From: JAKEGK01 sp050116575
Lineage (GTDB): Bacteria > Pseudomonadota > Gammaproteobacteria > SZUA-152
DNA length: 64,000 bases
Assembly (NCBI GenBank): GCA_050116575.1
Contig: JASFOJ010000007.1
Coordinates: 1-64,000, forward strand
Direction of reading: 5' to 3'
This document shows positions 1 through 8,499 of this stretch, one piece after another. The notes below the pieces were generated by a model. The model did not search any database. It was not told where the DNA came from and saw nothing but the letters and a program-made list of their open reading frames with translations. A program made the position numbers and the translations under genes. The first letter of the stretch is position 1, and every line of letters begins with the position of its first letter.

Positions 1-280
1 CAGATGGATTCTCCGAAACGACTTGCCGTTCAGAATTAGCAAAAACGGCCGGGTTAATTTAAAAAGTTAATCGAGTCTGCAAACCGCTGGCAGACACCGG
101 GCTTTGTACGTGCACGTTACTGGTAAAATCAAGCAGGATTACCTGTCGTCATGCAAGATATCGGCCCCGGATACCTAAAACTATACACTCCGTGTGTTTT
201 TTACGCGAAAAGTTCAATTTAAGCGCCATTTAGCGCTCAAAACAGGCTGTTTACGCGAAATTCTTCTGATTGATAAGAAC
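1..280 (-). promoter_or_regulatory. rpsA: probable rpsA leader/promoter region (rpsA itself off the left edge)
   Basis: This stretch follows cmk on the minus strand. In Gammaproteobacteria rpsA (ribosomal protein S1) normally comes next, so the region is probably its promoter and 5' leader. Read on the minus strand, it ends at the window edge with a GGAG-like ribosome-binding sequence about 10 bases before where a start codon would fall. Visible structure: an 11-bp direct repeat TTTACGCGAAA at 200-210 and 250-260, exactly 50 bp apart; a small hairpin AGCGC/GCGCT at 222-237; and a GTCTGC/GCAGAC hairpin near 77-97. No open frame of note is present. The assignment rests on synteny and is an inference. 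Confidence 0.4.
200..260. repeat. two copies of TTTACGCGAAA, 50 bp apart
   Basis: Exact 11-bp copies lie at 200-210 and 250-260 in the cmk-rpsA gap, on the same side of the helix to within about a quarter turn. They could be paired protein-binding sites acting on rpsA. The function is unknown. Confidence 0.5.
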
Positions 281-967
281 TCAGCGGCTGCGATAGAGCG
301 TCAGTACGTGGTCAACCACCTCAGCGATGGTCATCTGCGTGGTGTCCAGCTCAATGGCGTTATCCGCCGCTTTCAGGGGAGCGGTACTGCGTAAGCTGTC
401 GCGATTGTCCCGCTCGGCGATCTCGTCAAAAAGATCGGCAAGATTAACACTTGCGCCCTTTTCCATCAACTGGTTATAGCGCCTTTTTGCCCTCTCCTCG
501 GCCGAAGCGGTGAGAAAAATCTTCAAATCGGCATCAGGAAAGACCACGCTGCCCATATCACGGCCGTCGGCCACCAGTCCCGGTGGCTGCTGAAAGGCCC
601 GTTGCCGATCCAGCAATGCACTGCGTACTGCGGGAATGGCTGCCACGGTCGACGCGGCATTGCCGCACTCCTCGGTGCGAATGGTCTGCGTCACATTCTC
701 GTCACCCAGGTATATGGCCGCTTCCTGGCCGTTGGCGCCGGCGACAAAGCGCGCATCCAGGTCACGGGCCACGGCCTCCAGCTCGGTATTATTATCCAGT
801 GGAATCTGATGTTTTAATGCGGCGTAGGCCACCAGACGGTATAACGCACCGCTGTCCAACATGTGCCAGCCGAGCGCCTCGGCAACGCGGGCACTGATAG
901 TGCCTTTGCCCGAGGCGCTGGGACCGTCGATGGTAATCACCGGTGCCGCCTGGCTATTGCTGCTCAT
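281..967 (-). CDS. cmk: cytidylate kinase
   Basis: CMP/dCMP kinase (EC 2.7.4.25), which phosphorylates CMP and dCMP with ATP in the cytoplasm. The 228-residue length is normal for the family. The P-loop GPSASGKGT lies at about residues 15-23, followed by the typical ALYRLVA segment. The nucleoside-binding motif DGRDMGSVVFPDA and the LID region AEERAKRRYNQL come further on, with the usual RDxRDS-like segment (ERDNRDS) near the C-terminus. It is the last gene of the minus-strand aromatic/serine cluster and starts 65 bases after aroA. Its position between aroA and the expected rpsA is the classic gammaproteobacterial arrangement. The upstream sequence AGGTAG is only a modest ribosome-binding site. 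Confidence 0.97.
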   Translation of the reverse strand: MSSNSQAAPVITIDGPSASGKGTISARVAEALGWHMLDSGALYRLVAYAALKHQIPLDNNTELEAVARDLDARFVAGANGQEAAIYLGDENVTQTIRTEECGNAASTVAAIPAVRSALLDRQRAFQQPPGLVADGRDMGSVVFPDADLKIFLTASAEERAKRRYNQLMEKGASVNLADLFDEIAERDNRDSLRSTAPLKAADNAIELDTTQMTIAEVVDHVLTLYRSR

Positions 968-1032
968 AATATTTGCTACCTGTACTCGTCACAATACAAC
1001 ACCCCAATATGACACGCCGATAACGTCCGCGA

Positions 1033-2370
1033 CTAACCGAACGCCTGGCGGGATTCAATGGCAAGACCGGCATTGCGGACCAACGCCACGAACCCGGGAA
1101 ACGAGGTATTAACGTTGGCGCAATCGTGAATGATGATATCGCCACCGGCGCGCAGCGCGGCCATGGCAAACGCCATGGCGATACGGTGATCACCGTGGCT
1201 TTGCACTTCGCCACCCGTCATTTGCCCGCCCCGAATAATCATACCATCCGGCGTGGCTTGGGCATCCACGCCCAGCGCCTGCAGTCCATCCGCCATAACC
1301 TGAATGCGGTCGCTTTCCTTGACCCGCAACTCTTCCGCGCCGGTCAACACCGTGGTGCCATCGGCGCAGGCTGCTGCCACAAACAACACCGGGAATTCAT
1401 CTATGGCCAGCGGCACCTGGTCTTCGGGAATGTGAATCCCTTTGAGCCTGGCATCGCGTACCGTAAGATCCGCCACCGGCTCGCCGCCCACTTCCCGTTC
1501 GTTGCTAATGGTAATGTCCGCGCCCATGGCCTTGAGTATATTGATCACGCCAGTACGGGTGGGATTCATGCCCACGTGCTCCAGGGTCAATACCGACCCG
1601 GTTGCGATACTGGCACCCACCAGAAAAAAGGCTACTGAGGAAATATCCGCCGGTACCTCGATGGTGGTCGCTGTTAACTTGCCGCCGCCCTGCAGGCAAA
1701 CCCGGTTGTCGCGGCGCTCAACCGAATAACCAAACCCCGCCAGCATACGTTCAGTATGATCCCGCGTCGGCGCGGGTTCCGTAACACAGGTTTCGCCCTG
1801 GGCGTAGAGACCGGCCAATAACACACAGGACTTTACCTGGGCACTGGCCACCGGCAGCTCGTAATCAATGCCCGATAGTGGTGACCCGCCGTGAATAACC
1901 AGCGGCGCCGTTCCCTCGGGCGTGGTATCGATCTTCGCCCCCATGGCCTCCAATGGGCCGGTCACTCGCCGCATGGGTCGCTTTGACAGGGAAGCGTCCC
2001 CCGTCATCGTGACATCGAAGGACTGACCGGCCATCAATCCAGCTAACAGACGAATTGACGTGCCGGAATTGCCCAGGTCCAGTGGCTTGGCCGGCGGATT
2101 TAAACCATGCATGCCCACGCCGTGCACCACCACACGGCCGTTGTCCGGTCCTTCAATACTGACCCCCATGGCGCGAAACGCGGCCAGCGTCGCCAGGCTG
2201 TCCTCGCCTTCCAGGAATCCGGTGATCTGCGTCACGCCCTCGGCCAGGGACCCCAACATAATGGAACGATGGGAAATGGACTTGTCACCAGGCACCCGAA
2301 ATTGGCCGTTGAGGCTGCCGCCGGGTTTAACGTTAAACACAAGTTCGGTCTTGGATGCGGAATGGCTCAT
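1033..2370 (-). CDS. aroA: 3-phosphoshikimate 1-carboxyvinyltransferase (EPSP synthase)
   Basis: Transfers the enolpyruvyl group of PEP to shikimate-3-phosphate, the sixth shikimate-pathway step (EC 2.5.1.19). The protein is 445 residues. The substrate-binding start GDKSISHRSIMLGSLAEG lies at about residues 28-45. The LDLGNSGTSIRLLAGLMAG block, the SKRPMRRVTGPLEAMGA block and the catalytic IDEFPVLFVAAACADG segment follow. The C-terminal DHRIAMAFAM motif is intact. In some pseudomonads tyrA and aroA are fused; here they are separate genes 42 bases apart, with tyrA directly upstream. There is no strong ribosome-binding site, so translation may be coupled to tyrA. Confidence 0.97.
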   Translation of the reverse strand: MSHSASKTELVFNVKPGGSLNGQFRVPGDKSISHRSIMLGSLAEGVTQITGFLEGEDSLATLAAFRAMGVSIEGPDNGRVVVHGVGMHGLNPPAKPLDLGNSGTSIRLLAGLMAGQSFDVTMTGDASLSKRPMRRVTGPLEAMGAKIDTTPEGTAPLVIHGGSPLSGIDYELPVASAQVKSCVLLAGLYAQGETCVTEPAPTRDHTERMLAGFGYSVERRDNRVCLQGGGKLTATTIEVPADISSVAFFLVGASIATGSVLTLEHVGMNPTRTGVINILKAMGADITISNEREVGGEPVADLTVRDARLKGIHIPEDQVPLAIDEFPVLFVAAACADGTTVLTGAEELRVKESDRIQVMADGLQALGVDAQATPDGMIIRGGQMTGGEVQSHGDHRIAMAFAMAALRAGGDIIIHDCANVNTSFPGFVALVRNAGLAIESRQAFG

Positions 2371-2412
2371 GATGTGATGGGTCCGGTCGACTGCGGTATT
2401 AATTAGTAATAG

Positions 2413-3297
2413 TTATTTGTGACTGAACTGGTCCCGGGATGCCTTTGCGCGTTTGAAAACATCCAGGATATAGTTGCTGTCGTTATCGGCAATGGCCTTG
2501 CCCAGGCGGGCAAGATCGGTCTCAAAACGTTTGAGGATATTCAAAATGGCTTGCCGGTTATTGACACAGATGTCATGCCACATTTGCGGTTCGCTGGAGG
2601 CAATACGGGTAAAGTCGCGAAAGCCGCCAGCGGCATATTGAAAAATTTCCGCTTTCTCATCCAGCGTAGCCAGGGTGTCCACCAGGGCAAAGGCCAATAA
2701 ATGCGGCAAGTGGCTGGTGGCAGCCAGCACGTCATCGTGATGGTCAACGTCCATGGTACTGACGATGGCCCCGGTGGCCTGCCACATGCGGGTTACTTTT
2801 TCTACGGCGGCGGTATCGGTTTGATTCAACGGCGTCAGCAACACCCGGCGATGATGAAACAAACCGGCAAAGGACGCTTCAACGCCGCTTTTTTCCGTAC
2901 CGGCAATGGGGTGGCCCGGTACAAAATGGGCGGGCACTTCGCCGTAGGCATTGCCAACCGCCTGCACCACGCTGCCTTTGGTACTGCCCACGTCGGTAAT
3001 CACCGCCTGCGAGTCGGCGGCGGTTTTGATTTGTTGAAACACCGCCTCCATGGCGCCTACGGGTACGGCCACTACGATCAACTCGGAACCTTTTACCGCC
3101 TTGGCAACGTCCGTTTCGTATTTATCAATCACGTCCAGGTCAATGGCCTGTTGCAGGTGGTCCTTGTTCAGGCCGCAACCGACGATTTGGTCCACCACTT
3201 GCGCTTCCCGCAGCGCCCGCGCCAGGGAGCCACCGATCAGACCGACGCCGATCACGGTGAGTTGTTTGATATTGAAATTGTTATTCGTGGATACCAA
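2413..3297 (-). CDS. tyrA: prephenate dehydrogenase
   Basis: NAD(P)-dependent oxidative decarboxylation of prephenate (or arogenate) on the tyrosine branch; 294 residues. The Rossmann motif GVGLIGGSLARAL lies at about residues 17-29. The family motif VPGHPIAGTEKSGVEA and the helical C-terminal half (SHLPHLLAFALVDTLA, AAGGFRDFTRIASS) are present. There is no chorismate-mutase or ACT domain, so feedback control, if any, differs from the enteric TyrA. The apparent start is TTG at 3297; there is no ATG before the dinucleotide fold. The upstream 380 bases to hisC are a REP-type repeat, so this gene may be uncoupled from the upstream part of the cluster. Confidence 0.95.
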   Translation of the reverse strand: MVSTNNNFNIKQLTVIGVGLIGGSLARALREAQVVDQIVGCGLNKDHLQQAIDLDVIDKYETDVAKAVKGSELIVVAVPVGAMEAVFQQIKTAADSQAVITDVGSTKGSVVQAVGNAYGEVPAHFVPGHPIAGTEKSGVEASFAGLFHHRRVLLTPLNQTDTAAVEKVTRMWQATGAIVSTMDVDHHDDVLAATSHLPHLLAFALVDTLATLDEKAEIFQYAAGGFRDFTRIASSEPQMWHDICVNNRQAILNILKRFETDLARLGKAIADNDSNYILDVFKRAKASRDQFSHK

Positions 3298-3677
3298 AGT
3301 CGTTTACCAATAATTTGTTTATCATTTAGTGACGTAGCGTGCGCCGTGCAGACAATCGGCCTTTCGGCAAAGACGAACCATTGATTGCCTGCAAGCAGGC
3401 TCCTACACAGAAATAACCCATCATGGTCGATTCCGGTGTAGGAGCCAGCCTGCTGGCGATAAAACGTTACAGACATTCTCCTCGGTTTCCGCCCACCCAT
3501 TAGCCATCAGGTAATTGGGTGATGGGCACGATTTACCTTTGACGGTTTGACACCAAGTCCCAGCACGGAATAAACCTTCCATCGCCTGCAAGCAGGCTCC
3601 TACAACCGAAAAACCGCCGCGGGATATTCCAGTATAGGAGTCAGCCCCCGGCTGACGATCGTGTAATGTGTCGCCGT
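3298..3677. other. tyrA-hisC intergenic region filled by a composite REP element
   Basis: The 380 bases between hisC and tyrA are unusual in an otherwise tightly packed cluster. Nearly all of it (about 3370-3660) is the first copy of the composite REP element described separately. The rest is the short tyrA leader, in which I see no convincing promoter. Confidence 0.8.
3384..3659. repeat. composite REP/BIME-like element, copy A
   Basis: Two inverted pairs of a ~24-bp REP-like unit, with a core resembling the Pseudomonas type (GTAGGAGCCAGCCTGCTGGCGAT and its reverse). The pairs lie at 3384-3460 and 3581-3659 and flank a 120-bp spacer at 3461-3580. Each unit is itself partly palindromic (GCCTGCAAGCAGGC, GCCAGCCTGCTGGC), so each pair can fold into a cloverleaf-like hairpin in RNA. 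The right arm of the second pair is diverged. The whole arrangement, including the spacer, recurs at 14605-14877. No RAYT/TnpA-REP transposase gene is in the window. Confidence 0.85.
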
Positions 3678-4787
3678 TTACAATACTTTTTTCAGCGCCG
3701 CGAGAAAACGTTCGTTTTCCTCCGGCAATCCGATGGTGACGCGAATGTGGTTGGGCATCCCGTAGTTGGCAACCGGGCGCACGATGACGCCTTCATGTAA
3801 GAGCGCATCATACACTTTTGCCGCGTCTTTGCCGATATCGACGCTGACAAAATTGGCCACCGACGGTATGTATTGCAGGCCCATTCGACTGAACCCTTCC
3901 GTTAACAGCCCCATTCCCGTGGCATTCATGGTAATACTTTCATTAAGATATTGCTGGTCACCCAGCGCCGCCGCAGCCGCCACCAGGCCCAGATGGTTGA
4001 CGTTAAATGGCTGTCGCACACGATTCAGTAAGTCCGCAATATCGGGATGGGAAATCCCATAACCGACGCGTAGCGCCGCCAGACCGTAAGCCTTGGAAAA
4101 GGTCCGGGTCACCACCAGGTTGGGAAACTCCTTGAGCCATGGAATTGCGCTGCAATAACCCTGGGCCTGCATACGCGAATCATTGGCGTACTCAAAATAG
4201 GCTTCGTCCACCACCACAATGACATGATCCGGTATGCCGGCGATAAAGGCTTTTAACGCCTCGCCGTCTAGCCAGGTGCCGGTGGGATTGTTGGGGTTGG
4301 CAATAAAAATGACCCGCGTGCGGTCATTGACGGCTTCTCGCATGGCCTGTAAATCATGTCCCCATTCCGTGGCGGGTATCACTACCGCCTCGGCGTTAAC
4401 CGCCTGGGTAACCAGTGGGTAAACAGCAAACGCATGCTGGGAAAAAATAACTTCATTGTCGGCGGTCACGAAGGCGCGGGCGATCAATTCCAGAATATCA
4501 TTGGAACCGTTCCCCAAGGTGATCTGCTCCTGCGCAACGTTAAGCTTGTCGGCAATGGTCTGTTTCAGTACAAAGCCATTACCGTCGGGATAACGAGCCA
4601 GCTCGACAAATTCCGATTGCATGGCCTGCAACGCCATGGGACTGGGGCCCAACGGATTCTCATTGGACGCCAGCTTGATGATATCGTTGACACGGTATTC
4701 CCGTTTTAATTCGTCTATGGGTTTGCCCGGCTGGTAAGGCTGTAAACCTTTGAGCCCGGGCGCTGCCAGGTCGAGAAATTTATTCAC
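3678..4787 (-). CDS. hisC: histidinol-phosphate / aromatic aminotransferase
   Basis: PLP-dependent class-I/II aminotransferase of 369 residues, usual family length. The cofactor lysine is K232 in the motif TRTFSKAYGLAALRVGYG. The substrate-pocket motifs SNENPLGPSP (about 41-50), NPNNPTG (164-170) and DEAYFEY (194-200) are all present. The family converts imidazole-acetol phosphate and glutamate to histidinol phosphate. Its place between pheA and tyrA, rather than in a his operon, matches the second HisC paralogue (hisC2) of Pseudomonas-like clusters. A role as an aromatic amino acid aminotransferase is therefore likely, possibly alongside histidine synthesis. It follows pheA by 66 bases. Confidence 0.93.
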   Translation of the reverse strand: MNKFLDLAAPGLKGLQPYQPGKPIDELKREYRVNDIIKLASNENPLGPSPMALQAMQSEFVELARYPDGNGFVLKQTIADKLNVAQEQITLGNGSNDILELIARAFVTADNEVIFSQHAFAVYPLVTQAVNAEAVVIPATEWGHDLQAMREAVNDRTRVIFIANPNNPTGTWLDGEALKAFIAGIPDHVIVVVDEAYFEYANDSRMQAQGYCSAIPWLKEFPNLVVTRTFSKAYGLAALRVGYGISHPDIADLLNRVRQPFNVNHLGLVAAAAALGDQQYLNESITMNATGMGLLTEGFSRMGLQYIPSVANFVSVDIGKDAAKVYDALLHEGVIVRPVANYGMPNHIRVTIGLPEENERFLAALKKVL

Positions 4788-4853
4788 GGTGATTCGGTCC
4801 TTTTGTTGCTGCTCGTTCCACGGTTGACGAAAATCATCAATAGCGCGGCAACA

Positions 4854-5942
4854 CTACATTACCGCCTTGGGATACGATCCCAGGATTTTCAACATGGCGG
4901 CTTCCTGTTCCAGTTCATCCAATGCCTTGGCTACCTGCGCGTCGTTCTTGTGCCCTTCAATATCGATAAAGAACACGTAATCCCACATAGTCATTCGCGA
5001 CGGCCGTGATTCGATGCGCGACATGGATATATTGTTACTGGCAAACGGTTGCAACAGCCGGTGCAGGGCGCCGGGTTTGTTCATGGTGGAGACCAGTAGT
5101 GAGGTTTTGTCAGTACCCGATGGTGGCGTTTCATGCCGGCCGATAATCAGAAACCGTGTGGTATTGTCCGGCCAGTCCTCGATATTGGTATACAGGATGT
5201 TAAGCCCGTAAAGGCTTGCCGCGATATCACTGGCAATCGCTGCCGCGCCGGTTTCGTCTTTTGCCATGCGCGCCGCCGTGGCATTGCTGCTCACCGCCAC
5301 CCGTTCAATGCCTGACAAGTGTTGATCAAGCCATTCGCGGCATTGCGCAAGCGACTGCTGATGGGAATACACGCGGGTAATGTTGGAGATGTCATCCGCG
5401 GTGCCCATGAGATTGTGATGCACCCGCAACTCCACTTCGCCGCATATTTTCAGCGACGAATTCATAAACCGGTCCAGGGTATGATTGATCACCCCTTCGG
5501 TGGAATTTTCAATGGGCACTACCCCATAGTGCGCTGCGCCGGATTCCACTTCCCGGAATACATCATCGATAGCCCCCAGGGGCAACGTATTTACCGAGCG
5601 GCCAAAATGCTTGAGCGCCGCGGCCTGGGTAAACGTGCCTTCCGGCCCCAGGTAAGCGATGGTCATGGGCATTTCCAACGCAAGGCACACGGACATGATT
5701 TCCCGAAACAGCCGCGCCATTTCTTCGCCGGGAATGGGGCCCTTGTTGCGTGCCAGCACTTCACGCAACACCTGCGCTTCGCGTTCCGGCCGGTAAAACG
5801 CAACATCTTCGCCGGCCGTCTCCTCCTTGAACCTGGCCACTTCCGTTGCGATTTCCCCGCGCTCACTGATCAGTTGCTGGATTTGCTGGTCCAGTGTGTC
5901 AATGCGTTCGCGTAATGCCTTGAGTTTTTTATCGTCAGCCAT
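4854..5942 (-). CDS. pheA: bifunctional chorismate mutase / prephenate dehydratase (P-protein)
   Basis: Converts chorismate to prephenate and then phenylpyruvate on the phenylalanine branch; 362 residues. An AroQ chorismate-mutase domain occupies about residues 1-90 (LRERIDTLDQQIQQLISERG, then FYRPEREAQVL). The prephenate dehydratase domain spans about 93-270, opening with AYLGPEGTFTQAAAL and including PIENSTEGVINHTLDRF and the catalytic-threonine motif NTTRFLIIG. The C-terminal ACT domain (about 280-355) has GALHRLLQPF and ESRP, the phenylalanine-binding motifs, so allosteric feedback by Phe is expected. It lies downstream of serA across a 90-base gap containing three tandem 14-bp repeats. 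Confidence 0.97.
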   Translation of the reverse strand: MADDKKLKALRERIDTLDQQIQQLISERGEIATEVARFKEETAGEDVAFYRPEREAQVLREVLARNKGPIPGEEMARLFREIMSVCLALEMPMTIAYLGPEGTFTQAAALKHFGRSVNTLPLGAIDDVFREVESGAAHYGVVPIENSTEGVINHTLDRFMNSSLKICGEVELRVHHNLMGTADDISNITRVYSHQQSLAQCREWLDQHLSGIERVAVSSNATAARMAKDETGAAAIASDIAASLYGLNILYTNIEDWPDNTTRFLIIGRHETPPSGTDKTSLLVSTMNKPGALHRLLQPFASNNISMSRIESRPSRMTMWDYVFFIDIEGHKNDAQVAKALDELEQEAAMLKILGSYPKAVM

Positions 5943-5958
5943 AAGTCTGTCACTACTA

Positions 5959-6000
5959 CGTCAACGAACCCCCGTTAACGAACACCCGTCAACGAGCGCC
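5959..6000. repeat. three tandem 14-bp units between serA and pheA
   Basis: CGTCAACGAACCCC (5959-5972), CGTTAACGAACACC (5973-5986) and CGTCAACGAGCGCC (5987-6000) form a head-to-tail imperfect array just upstream of the pheA start. It could be simple slippage expansion or a regulator-binding array. No function can be read directly. Confidence 0.7.
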
Positions 6001-6032
6001 GGAACGATATGCCGAAAACCAGCGCTTGACGG

Positions 6033-7208
6033 TTAAATCCAGTCGTTACAGGTGCGGATCGCCAGCACACCTTCGATTTGTGAAATCTCCTTGATCACCG
6101 ACTCCGGCACCGGTTTGTCGACGTCGGTTAATGTATAGGCCAGGTCACCTTTGGAGCGGTTTAACATATCCAGAATGTTCAACCCAGACTTGGCCATGGT
6201 CGTTGATATTTGCCCCACCATATTGGGCACATTGGAGTTCACAATACCCACCCGGCAGCCTTCGGTATACGGCATAATGACTTCCGGAAAGTTAACGGAG
6301 TTCCTAATATTACCGTGCTCCAGGTATTCGCGCACCTGGTCAGCCACCATGATGGCACAGTTGTCTTCCGCTTCGATAGTGGATGCCCCCAAATGCGGCA
6401 GTGTAATAACGCGTTCGTGATTCTTCAGCAAATTGCTGGGAAAGTCACACACGTAAGCATAGATATGCTTTTCCTTGATGGCTTCGGATACGGCGTTGTC
6501 GTCAATGATTCCGGCGCGGGCGAAATTTAAAATCACCGCTCCTTTTTTCATCAACCGCAACCTGTCCCCGTTTACCATGTTGCGGGTACTGTCCACCAGT
6601 GGCACATGAAAGGTCACGTAATCGACCTTCGACAACAGGTCATCAATGCCCTTGGCCTTTTCAACCTCCGATGACAATTGCCACGCACCTTCGACGGTAA
6701 TACCCGGGTCATAGCCAATAACGTTCATGCCCAGAGCCAGCGCGGTATTGGCCACTTCACGGCCGATAGCGCCCAGACCGACGACGCCCAGGGTACGCCC
6801 CGGCAGTTCGAATCCCTTGAAGTTTTTCTTACCCGCTTCCACTGCCTTGTTGATTTCCTCGTCGCTGCCTTCCAACTGGCGGGCGAAATCCCAGGACTGG
6901 CAGATGTTGCGCGAGGCCAGCAACATACCGGCAATCACCAGTTCCTTTACCGCGTTGGCATTGGCGCCCGGTGCGTTGAATACGGGAATGCCCAACTTAC
7001 TGAGCTTGTCCACCGGAATGTTGTTAACACCGGCACCGGCACGGCCCACCGCCTTCAGGCTGGCTGGGAGTTCCATATCGTGCATCTTGAAGGACCGCAG
7101 CAAGATAGCATCGGGATGCTGGATTTCAGAGGCGATTTCATATTTGTCGCGCGGTAGACGGTCAAGCCCTTTAACGGACAGATTATTCAGGGTCAAAATT
7201 TTGTACAT
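6033..7208 (-). CDS. serA: D-3-phosphoglycerate dehydrogenase
   Basis: First step of serine synthesis: 3-phosphoglycerate to 3-phosphohydroxypyruvate with NAD (EC 1.1.1.95). The protein is 391 residues. The NAD-binding motif GVVGLGAIGREVA lies in the middle. The 2-hydroxyacid dehydrogenase active-site segments are visible: FARAGIIDD with the arginine, and LPHLGASTIEAEDN with the histidine. A C-terminal ACT-type domain (GLNILDMLNRSKGDLAYTL) suggests serine feedback. I chose the ATG at 7208, with AAGGA six bases upstream, over a TTG two codons earlier at 7214. It follows serC by 29 bases, so the first two serine enzymes are co-transcribed with pheA. This insertion of serA is absent from the Pseudomonas version of the cluster. 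Confidence 0.95.
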   Translation of the reverse strand: MYKILTLNNLSVKGLDRLPRDKYEIASEIQHPDAILLRSFKMHDMELPASLKAVGRAGAGVNNIPVDKLSKLGIPVFNAPGANANAVKELVIAGMLLASRNICQSWDFARQLEGSDEEINKAVEAGKKNFKGFELPGRTLGVVGLGAIGREVANTALALGMNVIGYDPGITVEGAWQLSSEVEKAKGIDDLLSKVDYVTFHVPLVDSTRNMVNGDRLRLMKKGAVILNFARAGIIDDNAVSEAIKEKHIYAYVCDFPSNLLKNHERVITLPHLGASTIEAEDNCAIMVADQVREYLEHGNIRNSVNFPEVIMPYTEGCRVGIVNSNVPNMVGQISTTMAKSGLNILDMLNRSKGDLAYTLTDVDKPVPESVIKEISQIEGVLAIRTCNDWI

Positions 7209-7237
7209 GATCAATCCTTGTTGTATTGCTTTATGAT

Positions 7238-8320
7238 TCAGGCGTGGCGTTTTTCAAAATCCGTCATAAACGTAATCAACGCATCGATACCCTCTTCCGG
7301 CATGGCGTTATAGATGCTGGCGCGCATACCACCTACGGAACGGTGGCCTTTCAATGTCACCAGGCCCTGTTCCTTGGCTTCACTGAGGAAGGTTGCATCC
7401 AGGTCCGCGTTGGCCAGGGTGAACGGCACGTTCATCCAGGAACGGGAGTTCTTCTCCACGGGGTTTTGATAAAAGGACGAACTGTCGATGGCCGCATACA
7501 GTTTGTCCGCCTTGCGCTTGTTGATCTCGGCCATCGCTGTTAGACCGCCTTTTTTCTTAATCCACTGGAATACCAGGCCGGCCATGTACCAGCCATATGT
7601 CGGCGGCGTGTTATACATGGAATCGCTGTCGGCGTAGGTTTTGTAGTCCAGCATAGCCGGCACGTTGTCGCCCGCCTTGCCGATTAAATCATCGCGAATA
7701 ACCACTACGGTTAAACCGGCAGGCCCAATATTTTTCTGCGCGCCCGCGTAAATAATGCCAAAACGACTGACATCCACGGGGCGGGACAAAATGGTCGACG
7801 ACATATCCGCCACCAGCGGCACGTCACCGGTTTCGGGAATATAAGAGAACTCCACGCCACCGATGGTCTCGTTGGGCGTGTAATGCACGTAAGCGGCATC
7901 GCTGCTCAAGTTCAGTTCCGACTGCTCCGGCGCGCGGGTAAAGTTGCCTTGTTCGGTGGTGGCCGCAATGTTCACATCGGCAAAGCGTTTGGCTTCGGCG
8001 ATGGCTTTTTTGGACCAGGAACCGGTATTAATATAGTCGGCCCTGGCGTTTCCGGCGGCCAGATTCAGCGGCGCCATGGCAAACTGCAACGAGGCACCGC
8101 CTTGCAGAAACAACACCTTGTAGTTGTCAGGAATGGCCATAAGCTCACGCAAATCGGCTTCGGCCTGTTCAGCAATGGAAATAAATTCCTTGCCGCGGTG
8201 ACTCATTTCCATCACCGACATTCCCGAACCCTGCCAGTCCAGCAGTTCATCCCTGGCCTGCGCCAGTACGTCTTGCGGAATGGCGGCAGGTCCCGCACTG
8301 AAGTTATAAACTCGTGTCAT
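7238..8320 (-). CDS. serC: phosphoserine aminotransferase
   Basis: PLP enzyme (EC 2.6.1.52) that transaminates 3-phosphohydroxypyruvate with glutamate to give phosphoserine; it also serves pyridoxal phosphate synthesis in bacteria that use the DXP-dependent route. The 360-residue length matches E. coli SerC. It begins with the family signature YNFSAGPAAIP. The cofactor lysine sits in YAGAQKNIGPAGLTVVVI near residue 198. The conserved FLQGGASLQFAMAPLNL, STILSRPVDVSRFG and GGMRASIYNAMP segments are intact. It is the first gene after gyrA, separated by 179 bases that probably contain the promoter of the serC-serA-pheA-hisC unit. Confidence 0.97.
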   Translation of the reverse strand: MTRVYNFSAGPAAIPQDVLAQARDELLDWQGSGMSVMEMSHRGKEFISIAEQAEADLRELMAIPDNYKVLFLQGGASLQFAMAPLNLAAGNARADYINTGSWSKKAIAEAKRFADVNIAATTEQGNFTRAPEQSELNLSSDAAYVHYTPNETIGGVEFSYIPETGDVPLVADMSSTILSRPVDVSRFGIIYAGAQKNIGPAGLTVVVIRDDLIGKAGDNVPAMLDYKTYADSDSMYNTPPTYGWYMAGLVFQWIKKKGGLTAMAEINKRKADKLYAAIDSSSFYQNPVEKNSRSWMNVPFTLANADLDATFLSEAKEQGLVTLKGHRSVGGMRASIYNAMPEEGIDALITFMTDFEKRHA

Positions 8321-8499
8321 AACGTATCACCTCTAAATTTTCCAATGAATTTTTAAATCAGACTGTCACGACGCTGACGGTTCCACATAAAGTAAACCAT
8401 TGCAAGTAAACCACTGTGGCTTGCAGTTTGCCGCTTGCAGGCAATTGCAGACAGATATAGCACCTATAGATGACTACAGATGATAGTGCAGCGCACCGG

